64,000 nt of DNA from JAJDXW01 sp965243335 (GCA_965243335.1 OZ251545.1:4402001-4466000), one strand, 5' to 3'. Shown: positions 34,557 to 43,688, counted from the first letter of the stretch. The notes: a model not told the origin generated them from the sequence alone. Numbers and translations are program-made.

Positions 34557-35285
34557 ATGAAGATCGAGATCGACAGCGCACTCGGGGAACGCCTCGCCGC
34601 CGGCCACCGGGACGAGGTCGCCACACGCCGGGCCGAGGATACGACCGGCGGGGCGGCCAGCGAGGCGACGGACCATCTGGAGGCCCTGCTCCACCCGATC
34701 CGCCAGGCGATCCTCGATCATTGCCCTTCGGTGCGGTTCCTGCAGGAGGCGGACACACGGACCGCCAAGGTGGGGCCCGGGGCGCTCCTGTGGACGTGGG
34801 CGGTCCCGACAGGCCCCGACTGCTGGTGCTGCGAGCCCGAGGTGCGGCCCGCGTTCCATGTCGCGGCCCACGCCGAGATCGGGGTGAAGGCGCTCGGCGA
34901 CGCGGATGGGAACGGGGGAGGGGACCACCAGACCGGGGACCGCGGACGGGTCCACTCCCTGTGGTACTGCGATGCATTCGAAGCGGGGCGCTTCGAGTGG
35001 GCCGAGACCGGCTTCGTGGTCACCAAGGAGGACGGGACCATGTTCGCGGGCGAGGGCATCGCCCCGAGCGCCCGCGCCCCGGGGCCCCGGGTGGCGGCCG
35101 CCCTCGCGGGCCGCGGCGGGACGCTCCGGCTCGGCTATCCGTTCGTCGCCCTCTCCGGCAAGGAGGCGCGCCGCGAGTTCGTCGAGCGCTGGCTCTCCTG
35201 GTTCGCCGACGCCGCCCTCGGCGGGTTCCAGAGGGGGATGCTCGCCCCCATCGACCCCGAGCTCGGAAGCTGGCGAAGGGGCTGA
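34557..35285 (+). CDS. Hypothetical protein, 242 aa
   Basis: Good GGGAGGAGAAAG site; upstream frame is Arg-rich readthrough. N-terminal ~60 residues are helical and acidic; the middle has Trp/Cys-rich segments (LLWTWAVPTGPDCWCCEPE) and a His/Asp cluster (VKALGDADGNGGGDHQTGD); the C-terminus is globular (REFVERWLSWFADAALGGF). No family was recognised. A TATGAT element at 34442-34447 could be its -10 box. It lies downstream of the PIN pair but has its own start region, so probably separate. Confidence 0.7.
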   Translation: MKIEIDSALGERLAAGHRDEVATRRAEDTTGGAASEATDHLEALLHPIRQAILDHCPSVRFLQEADTRTAKVGPGALLWTWAVPTGPDCWCCEPEVRPAFHVAAHAEIGVKALGDADGNGGGDHQTGDRGRVHSLWYCDAFEAGRFEWAETGFVVTKEDGTMFAGEGIAPSARAPGPRVAAALAGRGGTLRLGYPFVALSGKEARREFVERWLSWFADAALGGFQRGMLAPIDPELGSWRRG

Positions 35286-35321
35286 GCGGTTCCGGGCGGC
35301 CCTGGAGCAGGCTCCGGCGCA

Positions 35322-35406
35322 TCCTGGGAACGCGGGCGTCTCGCCCGCACGGGGGTGTGAAGCGCCCGTGAACCAAAATGCGGGCGGGACACAAGCGTTC
35401 CCAGGA
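35322..35406. repeat. Inverted-repeat element R1 (copy 2)
   Basis: Arms TCCTGGGAACGCGGGCGTC and GACACAAGCGTTCCCAGGA around a hairpin interior ACGGGGGTGTGAAGCGCCCG. The left arm carries the GCGGGCGTC variant instead of GCTTGTGTC. An R2 unit follows 30 bases on. Confidence 0.8.
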
Positions 35407-35436
35407 CGCCCACGTCCCCACTGACGCGCCCGCGAC

Positions 35437-35476
35437 GAGGCGCGCCTGGCGAAAATCCCCGCCGCGCACGTGCCTC
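35437..35476. repeat. Dispersed palindromic repeat R2
   Basis: Unit GAGGCGCGCCTGGCGAAAAT to GCGCACGTGCCTC, upstream of the cupin gene. Confidence 0.8.
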
Positions 35477-35551
35477 GGGGAGGCTCCGGCTCGCACTCCC
35501 GGAGTGTGGCGGCTATGCTTTCGCCGACCGGACCACAGAGGGGAGCTGATC

Positions 35552-35923
35552 ATGGCCCTCGAAACCCCCGCTCTCGCCGACCGCGGGCTCCCGGCGCTGG
35601 CCTCGCGCTACGTCAGGACGGACGAGATCCCCTGGGAGCCGATGACCCAGTGCCGCGGCGTGTCGATGAAGGTGCTCGTCCAGGACAAGGAGACGGGGCT
35701 CTTCACCGGCCTGTTCAAGCTCGACCCGGGCGCGGTGATCCCCGACCACGTCCACAACGAGATCGAGCAGACCTACGTCCTCGAAGGCGAGTTCGAGGAC
35801 GACGACGGGGTCGCCGTGTCCGGCGACTTCATCTGGCGCCCGGCCGGCAACCGGCACGAGGCGCGCTCTCCCAAGGGCTGCCTCATCCTCGGCTTCTTCC
35901 TCAAGCCGAACACCTTCCTGTAG
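35552..35923 (+). CDS. ChrR-like cupin domain protein
   Basis: 123 residues, a single cupin barrel. Metal-binding pattern H-x-H-x(4)-E in IPDHVHNEIEQTYVLEGEF and later His in RPAGNRHEARSP. C-terminal GFFLKPNTF is typical of ChrR/anti-sigma-type cupins and acetylacetone-cleaving relatives. The start follows GAGGGGAGC. Role unknown; stand-alone members are often metal-binding enzymes or sensors. Confidence 0.88.
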   Translation: MALETPALADRGLPALASRYVRTDEIPWEPMTQCRGVSMKVLVQDKETGLFTGLFKLDPGAVIPDHVHNEIEQTYVLEGEFEDDDGVAVSGDFIWRPAGNRHEARSPKGCLILGFFLKPNTFL

Positions 35924-36056
35924 CCCACGGCCCGCAACCCGCAGCCGGCGGCCCCGCCCGCGCCCGTCCCGCTCGCTCCCTGCCGGGCCGGACCGGAGGG
36001 GCGGCGGGGCCTGCCGGGGGCAGGCGGCGGCGAGCGGCGCCCCGAGAGGAGACCCC

Positions 36057-38447
36057 ATGGCGGAGGCCCCGAGACGCGCTCCGCGGCGGCGCGAGGCGGC
36101 CCTCGACCTCGATTTCGGCGACCCCAAGCGGGTCGCCGGCACCGTCGAGCGGGTCACCTTCCACAGCGAGGACACCGGCTTCTGCGTGCTCCGGGTGAAC
36201 GCCGCCCGGCGGCGCGAGCCGGTCACCGTGGTCGGGACCGCCGCGACCGTCGGCCCCGGCGAGTTCGTGGAGGCGGAGGGGAGCTGGGTCAACGACCGCA
36301 ACCACGGGCTCCAGTTCCGGGCGGAGCACCTGCGGGTGGTCCCGCCGAGCACCCTCGAAGGCATCGAGAAGTACCTCGGCTCGGGGATGATCCGGGGCAT
36401 CGGCCCCCACTTCGCGGCGCAGCTCGTGGGCGCGTTCGGGGCGGACGTCTTCGAGGTCATCGAGCACGACCCGGAGCGGCTCCGCGAGCTGCCCGGGATC
36501 GGGCCGAAGCGCCAGAGCCAGGTGGTCGCCGCGTGGGCGGAGCAGAAGGCGGTCCGGGAGATCATGGTCTTCCTCCAGTCGCACGGGGTGGGGACGGCGC
36601 GGGCGGTGCGGATCTACCGGCTGTACGGGGACCGGGCGGTGGCCCGCGTCCGCGAGAACCCCTACCGGCTCGCCCTCGACGTGCGCGGCATCGGCTTCCG
36701 CACCGCCGACGCGATCGCGCAGTCCATCGGCTTCGACCCCGACTCGATCCCGCGGGCCCGCGCGGGGGTCCGCCACGTGCTCGAGGAGCTCTCGTCCGAG
36801 GGGCACTGCGCCGGCGAGCGGGGGGCGCTCGTCTCGGCGGCGGCCGAGCTGCTCGAGGTGGATGCGGAGGTCGTCGAGGCGGCGCTCGCCCGCGAGGTCT
36901 CCGACGGCGAGCTGGTGGACGAGGCGCGCGACGGCGAGTCGTGGATCTACCTGCCCGCCCTGCACCGCTCCGAGCGCGGGGCGGCGAACCGTCTGGGCCG
37001 CTTGCTCGCCGACGGCGGCCTCCCTCCCTGGGGGGACGTCGATCCGGAGAAGGCGATCCCGTGGGCGGAGCAGCGGGTGGGCTTCGCGCTCTCGGACTCG
37101 CAGCGCGCGGCGGTGGCCTGCACGATCCGCGAACGGGTCACCGTCATCACCGGCGGCCCCGGGGTCGGGAAGACCACCATCGTCAACGCGGTGCTCCACA
37201 TCGTGCGCGCGAAGGGGGTCCGGGCGCGCCTGTGCGCGCCGACCGGGCGGGCGGCGAAGCGGCTCGCGGAGACCACCGGGCTCGAGGCGTCCACGGTCCA
37301 CCGGCTCCTCGAGTTCGACCCGACCACCGGAGGCTTCCGGCACGGGGTCGACCAGCCCCTCGACACCGACTTCGTGGTCGTGGACGAGGTGTCGATGGTG
37401 GACGTCGTGCTCGCGAACCAGCTCTTCCGGGCCGTCCCGGCGCACGCCGCGATGCTCCTCGTGGGGGACGCGGACCAGCTCCCGTCGGTCGGCCCCGGGT
37501 CCGTGCTCGCGGAGATCATCGGCTCGGAGCGCGTGCCGACCGTGCGGCTCACCGAGATCTTCCGCCAGGCCGGGTCGTCGCGCATCGTCGTCAACGCGCA
37601 CCGGATCAACCGGGGCGAGCTGCCGGAGTATCCGCGGCCGCCGGGCCGGTCGGAGGGGTCCGGGGTCGGCTCCGAAGCAGCCGAGGGCAGGGCCGGGGCT
37701 GGCTCCGGCTCGGACCCCGGCGCCGGCTCCGGCTCTGGTCCGGGGGCCGGCTCCGGCGCCGGCGCGGAGAGGCGGGCGAGCCGTGCGAGCCGCGCCGACC
37801 CGAGCGACTTCTACGTCATTCCCGTCCGCGACGCCGAGGAGGGGCGCGACCGGCTGCTGCACGTGGTGACGGAGCGGATCCCGCGGCGCTTCGGGTTCGA
37901 CCCGCTGGACGACCTCCAGGTCCTCACCCCGGGGCGGCGGGGAGGGCTCGGGGCCGCGGCCCTGAACGCGGAGCTCCAGTCCCGGCTCAATCCCGACTCC
38001 GGGGCGCGGGTGAGCCGCTTCGGGACGACGTACGCGCGGGGAGACAAGGTGCTCCAGACCGTGAACGACTACCAGAAGGAGGTCTTCAACGGCGACATCG
38101 GCCGGATCGCCGCGGTCGACCTCGAGGAGCAGACGGTCACGGTGGACTTCGAGGGCCGGCCGGTGGCCTACGAGCTCAGCGAGCTCGACGAGCTGAGCCT
38201 CGCCTACGCGATCACCGTCCACAAGTCCCAGGGCTCGGAGTTTCCGGCCGTGGTCATGCCGCTCACCACCCAGCACTACATGCTGCTCGAACGGAACCTC
38301 GTCTATACCGGGGTGACGCGCGGGAAGCGCCTCGTGGTGCTCGTGGCCGAGCCGCGGGCGCTCGCCATCGCGGTCCGGCGCTTCGAGTCGGTGCAGCGCC
38401 GCTCGCGGCTCGCGGACCGGCTCCGGGACGCGGTCCGGGCGGACTGA
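36057..38447 (+). CDS. recD2: ATP-dependent DNA helicase RecD2 (SF1B)
   Basis: 796 residues. N-terminal OB-like and helix-hairpin-helix region (MIRGIGPHFAAQLVGAFG, LPGIGPKRQSQVV), then Walker A TGGPGVGKTT (about 360), DEV in FVVVDEVSMVD, GDADQLPSVGPG, and the C-terminal UvrD-like motifs (AITVHKSQGSEFPAV, YTGVTRGKRL). This is the RecD2/YrrC layout: a 5'-3' helicase independent of RecBC. A Gly/Ser/Ala-rich low-complexity insert of about 50 residues (~540-590) interrupts the helicase core. GAGAGGA precedes the ATG. Confidence 0.95.
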   Translation: MAEAPRRAPRRREAALDLDFGDPKRVAGTVERVTFHSEDTGFCVLRVNAARRREPVTVVGTAATVGPGEFVEAEGSWVNDRNHGLQFRAEHLRVVPPSTLEGIEKYLGSGMIRGIGPHFAAQLVGAFGADVFEVIEHDPERLRELPGIGPKRQSQVVAAWAEQKAVREIMVFLQSHGVGTARAVRIYRLYGDRAVARVRENPYRLALDVRGIGFRTADAIAQSIGFDPDSIPRARAGVRHVLEELSSEGHCAGERGALVSAAAELLEVDAEVVEAALAREVSDGELVDEARDGESWIYLPALHRSERGAANRLGRLLADGGLPPWGDVDPEKAIPWAEQRVGFALSDSQRAAVACTIRERVTVITGGPGVGKTTIVNAVLHIVRAKGVRARLCAPTGRAAKRLAETTGLEASTVHRLLEFDPTTGGFRHGVDQPLDTDFVVVDEVSMVDVVLANQLFRAVPAHAAMLLVGDADQLPSVGPGSVLAEIIGSERVPTVRLTEIFRQAGSSRIVVNAHRINRGELPEYPRPPGRSEGSGVGSEAAEGRAGAGSGSDPGAGSGSGPGAGSGAGAERRASRASRADPSDFYVIPVRDAEEGRDRLLHVVTERIPRRFGFDPLDDLQVLTPGRRGGLGAAALNAELQSRLNPDSGARVSRFGTTYARGDKVLQTVNDYQKEVFNGDIGRIAAVDLEEQTVTVDFEGRPVAYELSELDELSLAYAITVHKSQGSEFPAVVMPLTTQHYMLLERNLVYTGVTRGKRLVVLVAEPRALAIAVRRFESVQRRSRLADRLRDAVRAD

Positions 38448-38665
38448 GACGCCGGATTCCCCACGCGGGCGCAGGTTGCCCGGTCGGAACTGCTTTCACA
38501 CGCCGCTGGGAGCGCTCCTGGGAACGGCGCGTCCTGACGGACGCTTGTGTCCCGCCTGCGCTTTCATTTGCGCGGCGGGGATTTTCGCCAATGGTGAATG
38601 CCCCTGGGTACGCCGGCGTCCCGCCGGCATGTCCGTTCTCGCGGGCCCGTCCTTGGGAACGGACG

Positions 38666-38752
38666 TCCTGGGAACGCGGGCGTCTCGCCCGCACAGGGGG
38701 GGCGAAAGCGCCCGTGAACGAAAGTGCGGGCGGGACACAAGCGTTCCCAGGA
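38666..38752. repeat. Inverted-repeat element R1 (copy 3)
   Basis: Arms TCCTGGGAACGCGGGCGTC and GACACAAGCGTTCCCAGGA; the interior (CGAAAGCGCCCGTGAACGAA) is closest to the copy at 35322. Confidence 0.85.
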
Positions 38753-38762
38753 GCACCCGCGA

Positions 38763-38801
38763 GAGGCGTGCCTGGCGAAAACCCCATCGCGCACACGCCT
38801 C
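38763..38801. repeat. Dispersed palindromic repeat R2
   Basis: Unit GAGGCGTGCCTGGCGAAAAC to GCGCACACGCCTC, 11 bases after R1. Confidence 0.8.
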
Positions 38802-39009
38802 GAAGGCGCTTCGACTACCGGCGCCGGCTGCAAACGGTTACCTTTCGCGGTTCGGGCCGAACCGGCCGCGGCGGCTGCCGGGCGCCGGGCGGGTGGCGCA
38901 AACGCTCGGGGCTGTAAGCCGGGCCGCGGGACGAGCGCGCGGGCTCGGAGGCGGTCGCCCATGCGGGCGGCGAGCGGGGTAGGGATCGGAACGGAGGGCG
39001 GGACGGAGC

Positions 39010-40236
39010 ATGGAACGGGTATCGCGAATCGTCGTGGCGGGGGGCGGACAGGCGGGCGGCCAGGCCGTGGACAGCCTTCGCCGGGCGGGCTTCGACGGGG
39101 AGATCCTCCTGGTGACGGCGGAGGACCAGCCGCCCTACCAGCGCCCGCCGCTCTCGAAGGACTACCTCGCCGGGCGCTCCGACCGGGACCGGGTGCTGCT
39201 CCGCCCCGAGGCGTTCTACGCCGAGAACTCGATCGAGCTGCTGACCGGCGCCCGGGTGGTTTCCATCGACCCGGGGGGGCGCCGGATCACGCTCGAGACC
39301 GGCCGCACCCTCGCCTACGACCGGCTCCTCCTCGCGACCGGGAGCCGGGTCCGGCGGCTCGACGGGATGCCGGGGGCCGACCTCGAAGGCGTGCTCTACC
39401 TTCGCACCATCGAGGACTCGGACCGGATCCGCGCCGCGATGGAGAACGCCGAGCGGGTCGTGGTCGTCGGGGGAGGCTACATCGGCCTCGAGGTCGCGTC
39501 GGCGGCGGTCGAGGCGGGGCGCTCCGTCACCGTCGTCGAAGCGCTGCCGCGCCTGCTCTCGCGGGTCGCGACCAGCCGGCTCGCGGCCTTCTACGCGGAC
39601 CTCCACCGCGCCCGCGGGGTGGACCTCCGGCTCGGCGCCTCCGTCGCCCGCTTCCGCGGCGAGGGCGGCGCGGTGCGGTCCGTCGAGCTTGCCGACGGGA
39701 GCGGGCTCCCGGCCGACCTCGTGGTCGCGGGCATCGGGATCGAGCCGGTGACCGACCTCGCCCGCGATGCCGGGATCGACTGCGACAACGGGATCGCGGT
39801 CGACTCGGGGTGCCGCACCTCCGCCCCCGACGTCTTCGCGGCCGGCGACTGCACGAGCCATCCGAACGCCTTCTTCGGCCGCCGGGTGCGCCTCGAGTCG
39901 GTCCCCAACGCGATGGAGCAGGGCCGGGTGGCGGCGGCGGTCATGCTCGGCGAGGACCGTTCCTACGAATCGGAGCCCTGGTTCTGGTCCGACCAGCACG
40001 GGGTCCGGCTCCAGATGGCGGGGCTCTCGGAGGGGGCGGACCAGACCGTCACCCGCGGCGAGTTCGGGGGCGATTCGTTCATCACCTTCCACCTTCGCGA
40101 CGGCGTGCTGATCGGGGCGGACGCGGTGAACGGCGTGCGCGAGTTCATCTTCTGCCGGCGCCTGATCGCGGCGCGGGGGCGCCCCGACCCCGCCGCGCTC
40201 GCCGACCCTTCGGTTCCCGTCAAGACGCTGCTCTGA
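39010..40236 (+). CDS. FAD-dependent ferredoxin/rubredoxin reductase-type oxidoreductase
   Basis: 408 residues. FAD-binding VVAGGGQAGGQAV (about 9-21), PPYQRPPLSKDYL typical of class I ferredoxin reductases of dioxygenase/P450 systems, NAD-binding VVVVGGGYIGLEVA (about 151), and the second FAD motif VFAAGDCTS (about 277). The C-terminal reductase domain follows. It would pass electrons from NAD(P)H to a [2Fe-2S] ferredoxin; neither ferredoxin nor oxygenase partner is encoded next to it. Confidence 0.93.
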   Translation: MERVSRIVVAGGGQAGGQAVDSLRRAGFDGEILLVTAEDQPPYQRPPLSKDYLAGRSDRDRVLLRPEAFYAENSIELLTGARVVSIDPGGRRITLETGRTLAYDRLLLATGSRVRRLDGMPGADLEGVLYLRTIEDSDRIRAAMENAERVVVVGGGYIGLEVASAAVEAGRSVTVVEALPRLLSRVATSRLAAFYADLHRARGVDLRLGASVARFRGEGGAVRSVELADGSGLPADLVVAGIGIEPVTDLARDAGIDCDNGIAVDSGCRTSAPDVFAAGDCTSHPNAFFGRRVRLESVPNAMEQGRVAAAVMLGEDRSYESEPWFWSDQHGVRLQMAGLSEGADQTVTRGEFGGDSFITFHLRDGVLIGADAVNGVREFIFCRRLIAARGRPDPAALADPSVPVKTLL

Positions 40237-40349
40237 GCCGAGCCGGGCCGGGCCGAACGGAACCGGGCGGATTCCGCACCCCTCCTCCGGCAAGGCCAGA
40301 TCCCCCGGGGCGCGCCGCCGGACGCGGGGCAGCCCGTGCAGTGCGGCTA

Positions 40350-41051
40350 TCAGTACCCGGCGAGGAAGAGGACCGTGTCGAACAGGAACAGGACCAGCGG
40401 CTGCACGATCCAGATGAGGAGGTTGAGGTCGCGGTCGAGCATCATGCCGAGGAGGGGGGGCAGGGCGATCAGCCCGACCACGAGGGCCATTCCGTACCGT
40501 TCGAGGCGGGCGTAGCGCACGGCGAGCCCTCGCGGCAGGAGCCCGAGCACCATGCGGCTGCCGTCCAGCGGGGGGATCGGAAGCAGGTTGAACACCGCGA
40601 GCACCAGATTCAGCAGGAGGGCGTTCTTCAGGTTCTCGAACACCCAGGGCCGCACGGTCTCGGGCATCACGATGGTCGCGTACATGAGGATGGCCGCCAG
40701 CCAGGCCATCGCGAGGTTGCTGCCCGGTCCGGCCGCCGCGACCCAGATCATGTCCCGCCGCGGCCGCCGCAGGCGCGAGAAGTCGACCGGGACCGGCTTT
40801 GCGTACCCGAACAGGAACGGCGCCCGCAGGAAGAGCTGCGCCGCAAGCTGCAGCGCCGGCAGGATGATGGTGCCGAAGGGATCGATGTGGCGGGCGGGGT
40901 TGAAGCTGAGCCTCCCGGCCCGCCGCGCGGTGTCGTCGCCGAGCATCCACGCCACCCAGGCATGCGCCGCCTCGTGCAGGGTGATCGCGGTGACGACCGG
41001 CAAGGTCCAGACCGAGGCGGCGTACATCAGCTCGGGAAGAGCGTCCAGCAT
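40350..41051 (-). CDS. Site-2 protease family (M50) integral membrane metalloprotease
   Basis: 233 residues with about six hydrophobic segments. Zinc motif HEAAH in AITLHEAAHAWVAW (near residue 28) and the third ligand in NLLPIPPLDGSRM (near 165), as in the YwhC/Rv-type S2P group without PDZ domain. It would cleave substrates within the inner membrane. Start ATG 41051 matches the family's short N-terminus; the ribosome site is weak. Divergent from the serine hydrolase at 41216. Confidence 0.9.
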   Translation of the reverse strand: MLDALPELMYAASVWTLPVVTAITLHEAAHAWVAWMLGDDTARRAGRLSFNPARHIDPFGTIILPALQLAAQLFLRAPFLFGYAKPVPVDFSRLRRPRRDMIWVAAAGPGSNLAMAWLAAILMYATIVMPETVRPWVFENLKNALLLNLVLAVFNLLPIPPLDGSRMVLGLLPRGLAVRYARLERYGMALVVGLIALPPLLGMMLDRDLNLLIWIVQPLVLFLFDTVLFLAGY

Positions 41052-41215
41052 GTGCAGCAATCCGGTTGACCGGGCCTGTCCGTCCCGAGGGACGGCTCCG
41101 CCCCGGCAGCCGCGCCCGTCCGGCGGAAGGCGCGATTGTAGAGCCATTCCCGCGCGGGCCGTGTCCGCCGCAACCCGCCGCCCGAAGAGGCGGCGACAGA
41201 GGGGCCGCGACCGCC

Positions 41216-42430
41216 GTGCACGTCGATACGCTTCCTGAAGAGGTCGGGCTCTCCACGCCGCGCCTTGCCCGGATCCTCCCCTGGATGCGGCGGTGGGTGG
41301 ACTCGGGCCGGCTCCCGGGGCTGCTCGTCGCCGTCGTGCGGGACGACCGCCTCGCCTGGCTCGGGACCCACGGCTTCCGGGACGTCGAGGCGCGCCGCCC
41401 GGTCGAGCCGGACACCCTCTACCGCATGTACTCGATGACGAAGCCCATCACGACCGCCGCCGCGCTGATGCTCTACGAGGAGGGCTGCTTCCAGCTCGAC
41501 GATCCCATCGCCAGGTACGTCCCCGCGTTCTCCGGGACGAGGGTCTTCGCGGGCGGCGACGCGGACTCGTTCGCGACCGAGCCGCTCGCCCGCCCGATCA
41601 CCGTGCACGACCTCATGACCCACACCTCCGGCCTCACCTATTCGTTCCAGGGCGACCACCCGGTGGACGAGCTCTATCGCCGGCACGGGGTCGAGTTCAA
41701 CGCCAACCTCGCCCCGCTCGCGGACCTGGTCGAAGCCGCCGCCGCGCAGCCGCTCGCCTTCCAGCCCGGAACGCGCTGGCGGTACGGGGTGTCGACCGAC
41801 GTCCTCGGCCGCCTCGTCGAGGTCTGGTCCGGCCGCCCGCTCGACGCGTTCCTCGCGGAGCGCGTCTTCGCCCCGATCGGGATGGCCGACACCGGCTTCC
41901 ACGCGCCCGAGGGCGAGGGCGGCCGGCTCGCCTCCAACTACACCCGCTCCGAGGAGGGCGGGCTCGCCCTCGTCGACCCCGCCGCCCGGAGCCGCTTCCT
42001 CACGCCCGCCGCGACCCTCTCCGGCGGCGGCGGGCTCGTCTCGACGGCGCCCGACTACCTCCGGTTCGCGCGCCTGCTGCGGGGGCGGGGGGCGCTCGGG
42101 GAGGTCCGCCTCCTCGGGCGGAAGACGGTCGAGCACATGACCACGAACCAGCTCCCCGGCGACCTCGCGGACATGGGCCAGCCGACCTTCTCCGAGACCC
42201 CGTTCACCGGGGTCGGGTTCGGGCTCGGGGTGTCGGTGATGCTGGACCCGGCGAAGGCCCGGATCGTCGGCTCGCCCGGCGAGTACGCCTGGGGCGGGAT
42301 GGCGAGCACCGCGTTCTGGGTGGACCCGGTCGAAGACCTCATCGTGCTGCTTCTCACCCAGCTCTCGCCCTCGTCCACGTACCCCATCCGGCGCGAGCTC
42401 CGGGTGCTGACCTACCAGGCGCTCCTCTGA
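41216..42430 (+). CDS. Serine hydrolase, class C beta-lactamase/EstB family
   Basis: 404 residues. SxxK motif in YSMTKPITTAA (near residue 79), second motif Y-x-S in RYGVSTDVLG, and a C-terminal GGMAST segment in place of KTG. No signal peptide, so a cytoplasmic esterase or transesterase rather than a periplasmic resistance enzyme is likely. GTG 41216 chosen because the upstream frame is Arg/Pro-rich; alternatives downstream are unlikely. Confidence 0.9.
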   Translation: MHVDTLPEEVGLSTPRLARILPWMRRWVDSGRLPGLLVAVVRDDRLAWLGTHGFRDVEARRPVEPDTLYRMYSMTKPITTAAALMLYEEGCFQLDDPIARYVPAFSGTRVFAGGDADSFATEPLARPITVHDLMTHTSGLTYSFQGDHPVDELYRRHGVEFNANLAPLADLVEAAAAQPLAFQPGTRWRYGVSTDVLGRLVEVWSGRPLDAFLAERVFAPIGMADTGFHAPEGEGGRLASNYTRSEEGGLALVDPAARSRFLTPAATLSGGGGLVSTAPDYLRFARLLRGRGALGEVRLLGRKTVEHMTTNQLPGDLADMGQPTFSETPFTGVGFGLGVSVMLDPAKARIVGSPGEYAWGGMASTAFWVDPVEDLIVLLLTQLSPSSTYPIRRELRVLTYQALL

Positions 42431-42453
42431 ACCCGCGGCCTCGCGGCTTCGGG

Positions 42454-42724
42454 CGAGGCCCGCGCGCTTTTCGTAATCTATTGATATAAAAAAGATAACA
42501 GGAGGCGAGATATTTCTACCCCACGGGGACGGCGTCGTTCCACGGTTTGGGGTCGGTTCGAGGGGCCTTTGGGCGGGTTTCACCCCACGGCCGCGCTTGC
42601 GCGGATACGTCCCTGGGAACGCTTGTGTCCCGCCCGCATTCTCATTTCCGGGGGCTCCGCCCCCGTGCGGGCGAGACGCCTGCGAGAGGCATGCTTGGCG
42701 AAAACCCCGCAGCGCACATGCCTC
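42454..42724. repeat. Composite repeat, copy 2 (partner at 17784-18074)
   Basis: Same order of blocks as copy 1: CGAGGCCCGCGCGCT, an AT-rich patch (TTGATATAAAAAAGATAACA), TACCCCACGGGGACGGCG, then an R1 left arm at 42611 and R2 at 42686. The R1 interior is the exact reverse complement of copy 1 and its right arm is eroded (GCGGGCGAGACGCC). Confidence 0.8.
42686..42724. repeat. Dispersed palindromic repeat R2
   Basis: Unit GAGGCATGCTTGGCGAAAAC to GCGCACATGCCTC; the ends GAGGCATG/CATGCCTC are perfectly complementary in this copy. Confidence 0.8.
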
Positions 42725-42854
42725 CGGGTGCAAACGGGAGGAAGCGGCCCCGGCGGCGCGGATATACTCACCCGCCACAGATCCGGCCGTCGGCGCAGCC
42801 ATCGGCATCCGCCGGAAATGGAAGGGGTAGCGGAGGGGAAACGGGAGGTCTCGC

Positions 42855-43619
42855 GTGCGCATTCTGCTCGTCAACGGGAACACGAACTCCGCGATGACGG
42901 AGACCCTGGCCGTGACCGCCCGCGACGCGGCTGCGCCGGGCACGGAGATCGCGGCCGCCACCGCTTCCTTCGGGGCCGGGATCGTGAGCCACCGGGCGGA
43001 GGAGGCGATCGCGGGGCACGCCATCCTCAAGGCCGTCGCGGACCACGACAGTACCTTCGACGGGGTGCTCATCGGGGTCTCGACCGACCCCGCCCTCGGC
43101 GCGTTGCGGGCGCTGCTGGCGACCCCGGTGGTCGGCATGACCGAAGCGGCCCTGCTCACCGCCTGTATGCTGGGAGCGCGGTTCGGGCTCGTCACGTTCA
43201 GCCTCGCCTCCGCGCCGGGCTACCGGGAGGCGGTCGAACGCTACGGCCTCGCGGGCCGGCTCGCCGGGATGCGGACCATCGACGTCCCGCTCGCGCAAGC
43301 CTTCGCGGAGCGGGAGAAGCTGACGGAGGCGATCGTCGGGGCGGCGGACGCGCTCATTGAAACGGACGGCGCCGAAGTGCTCATCCTTGCGGGCGCCGCC
43401 GCCGCCGGCCTTCCCGCCGGGCTGCAACCGCACGTGCCGGTTCCGCTCCTCGACGGCATCGTGTGCGGGGTGCGGCTCACCGAGGCGATGATCCGCCTCG
43501 GCGCCCCGAAGCCGTCACGCGGCAGCCACGCCCCCCCGGCCGCGAACCGCTACACCGGGCTGGACGAGGCCACCGAACGCCTGCTGCGGAAGAACGCCGC
43601 GGCCCGCAGCCGGCGCTGA
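42855..43619 (+). CDS. Asp/Glu/hydantoin racemase-fold protein lacking both catalytic cysteines
   Basis: 254 residues. N-terminal MRILLVNGNTN and C-terminal VPLLDGIVCGVRLTEAMI are typical of the hydantoin racemase branch. In active members one Cys lies just before D-P-G (here GVSTDPALG, no Cys) and the second in L-G-C-A-G-M (here LILAGAAAAGLP, no Cys). The fold is kept but the two-base racemase mechanism is not possible, so it may be a binding protein or have another activity. GTG start with GGGAGG. A possible -10 (TATACT) lies at about 42770. Confidence 0.85.
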   Translation: MRILLVNGNTNSAMTETLAVTARDAAAPGTEIAAATASFGAGIVSHRAEEAIAGHAILKAVADHDSTFDGVLIGVSTDPALGALRALLATPVVGMTEAALLTACMLGARFGLVTFSLASAPGYREAVERYGLAGRLAGMRTIDVPLAQAFAEREKLTEAIVGAADALIETDGAEVLILAGAAAAGLPAGLQPHVPVPLLDGIVCGVRLTEAMIRLGAPKPSRGSHAPPAANRYTGLDEATERLLRKNAAARSRR

Positions 43620-43688
43620 GTACGGGCGCCGCGAGGCGGCGCGCTGTTCACCCGCGCCGCCGCTCTGCTCACGCGACCACTTCTCGAC

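Larger units (their letters stand above)
38448..39009. repeat. Intergenic cluster of palindromic repeats
   Basis: 562 bp without a gene. From left: a degenerate R1 half (38516-38560, TCCTGGGAACGGCGCG), an inverted partial R2 (about 38572-38590, reading GCGGGGATTTTCGCC), a different palindrome (TACGCCGGCGTCCCGCCGGCA), then a full R1 (38666-38752) and R2 (38763-38801). Repeated insertion of the same repeat family is the simplest explanation. Confidence 0.75.

Noticed and set aside
38448..39009. Possible insertion sequence or integron-like array
   Set aside because: Only short palindromes are present; there is no transposase or integrase frame and no clear target duplication.
41216..42430. Antibiotic-resistance beta-lactamase
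   Set aside because: There is no signal peptide and no KTG motif; esterase-type members of the same fold are much more common in such settings.
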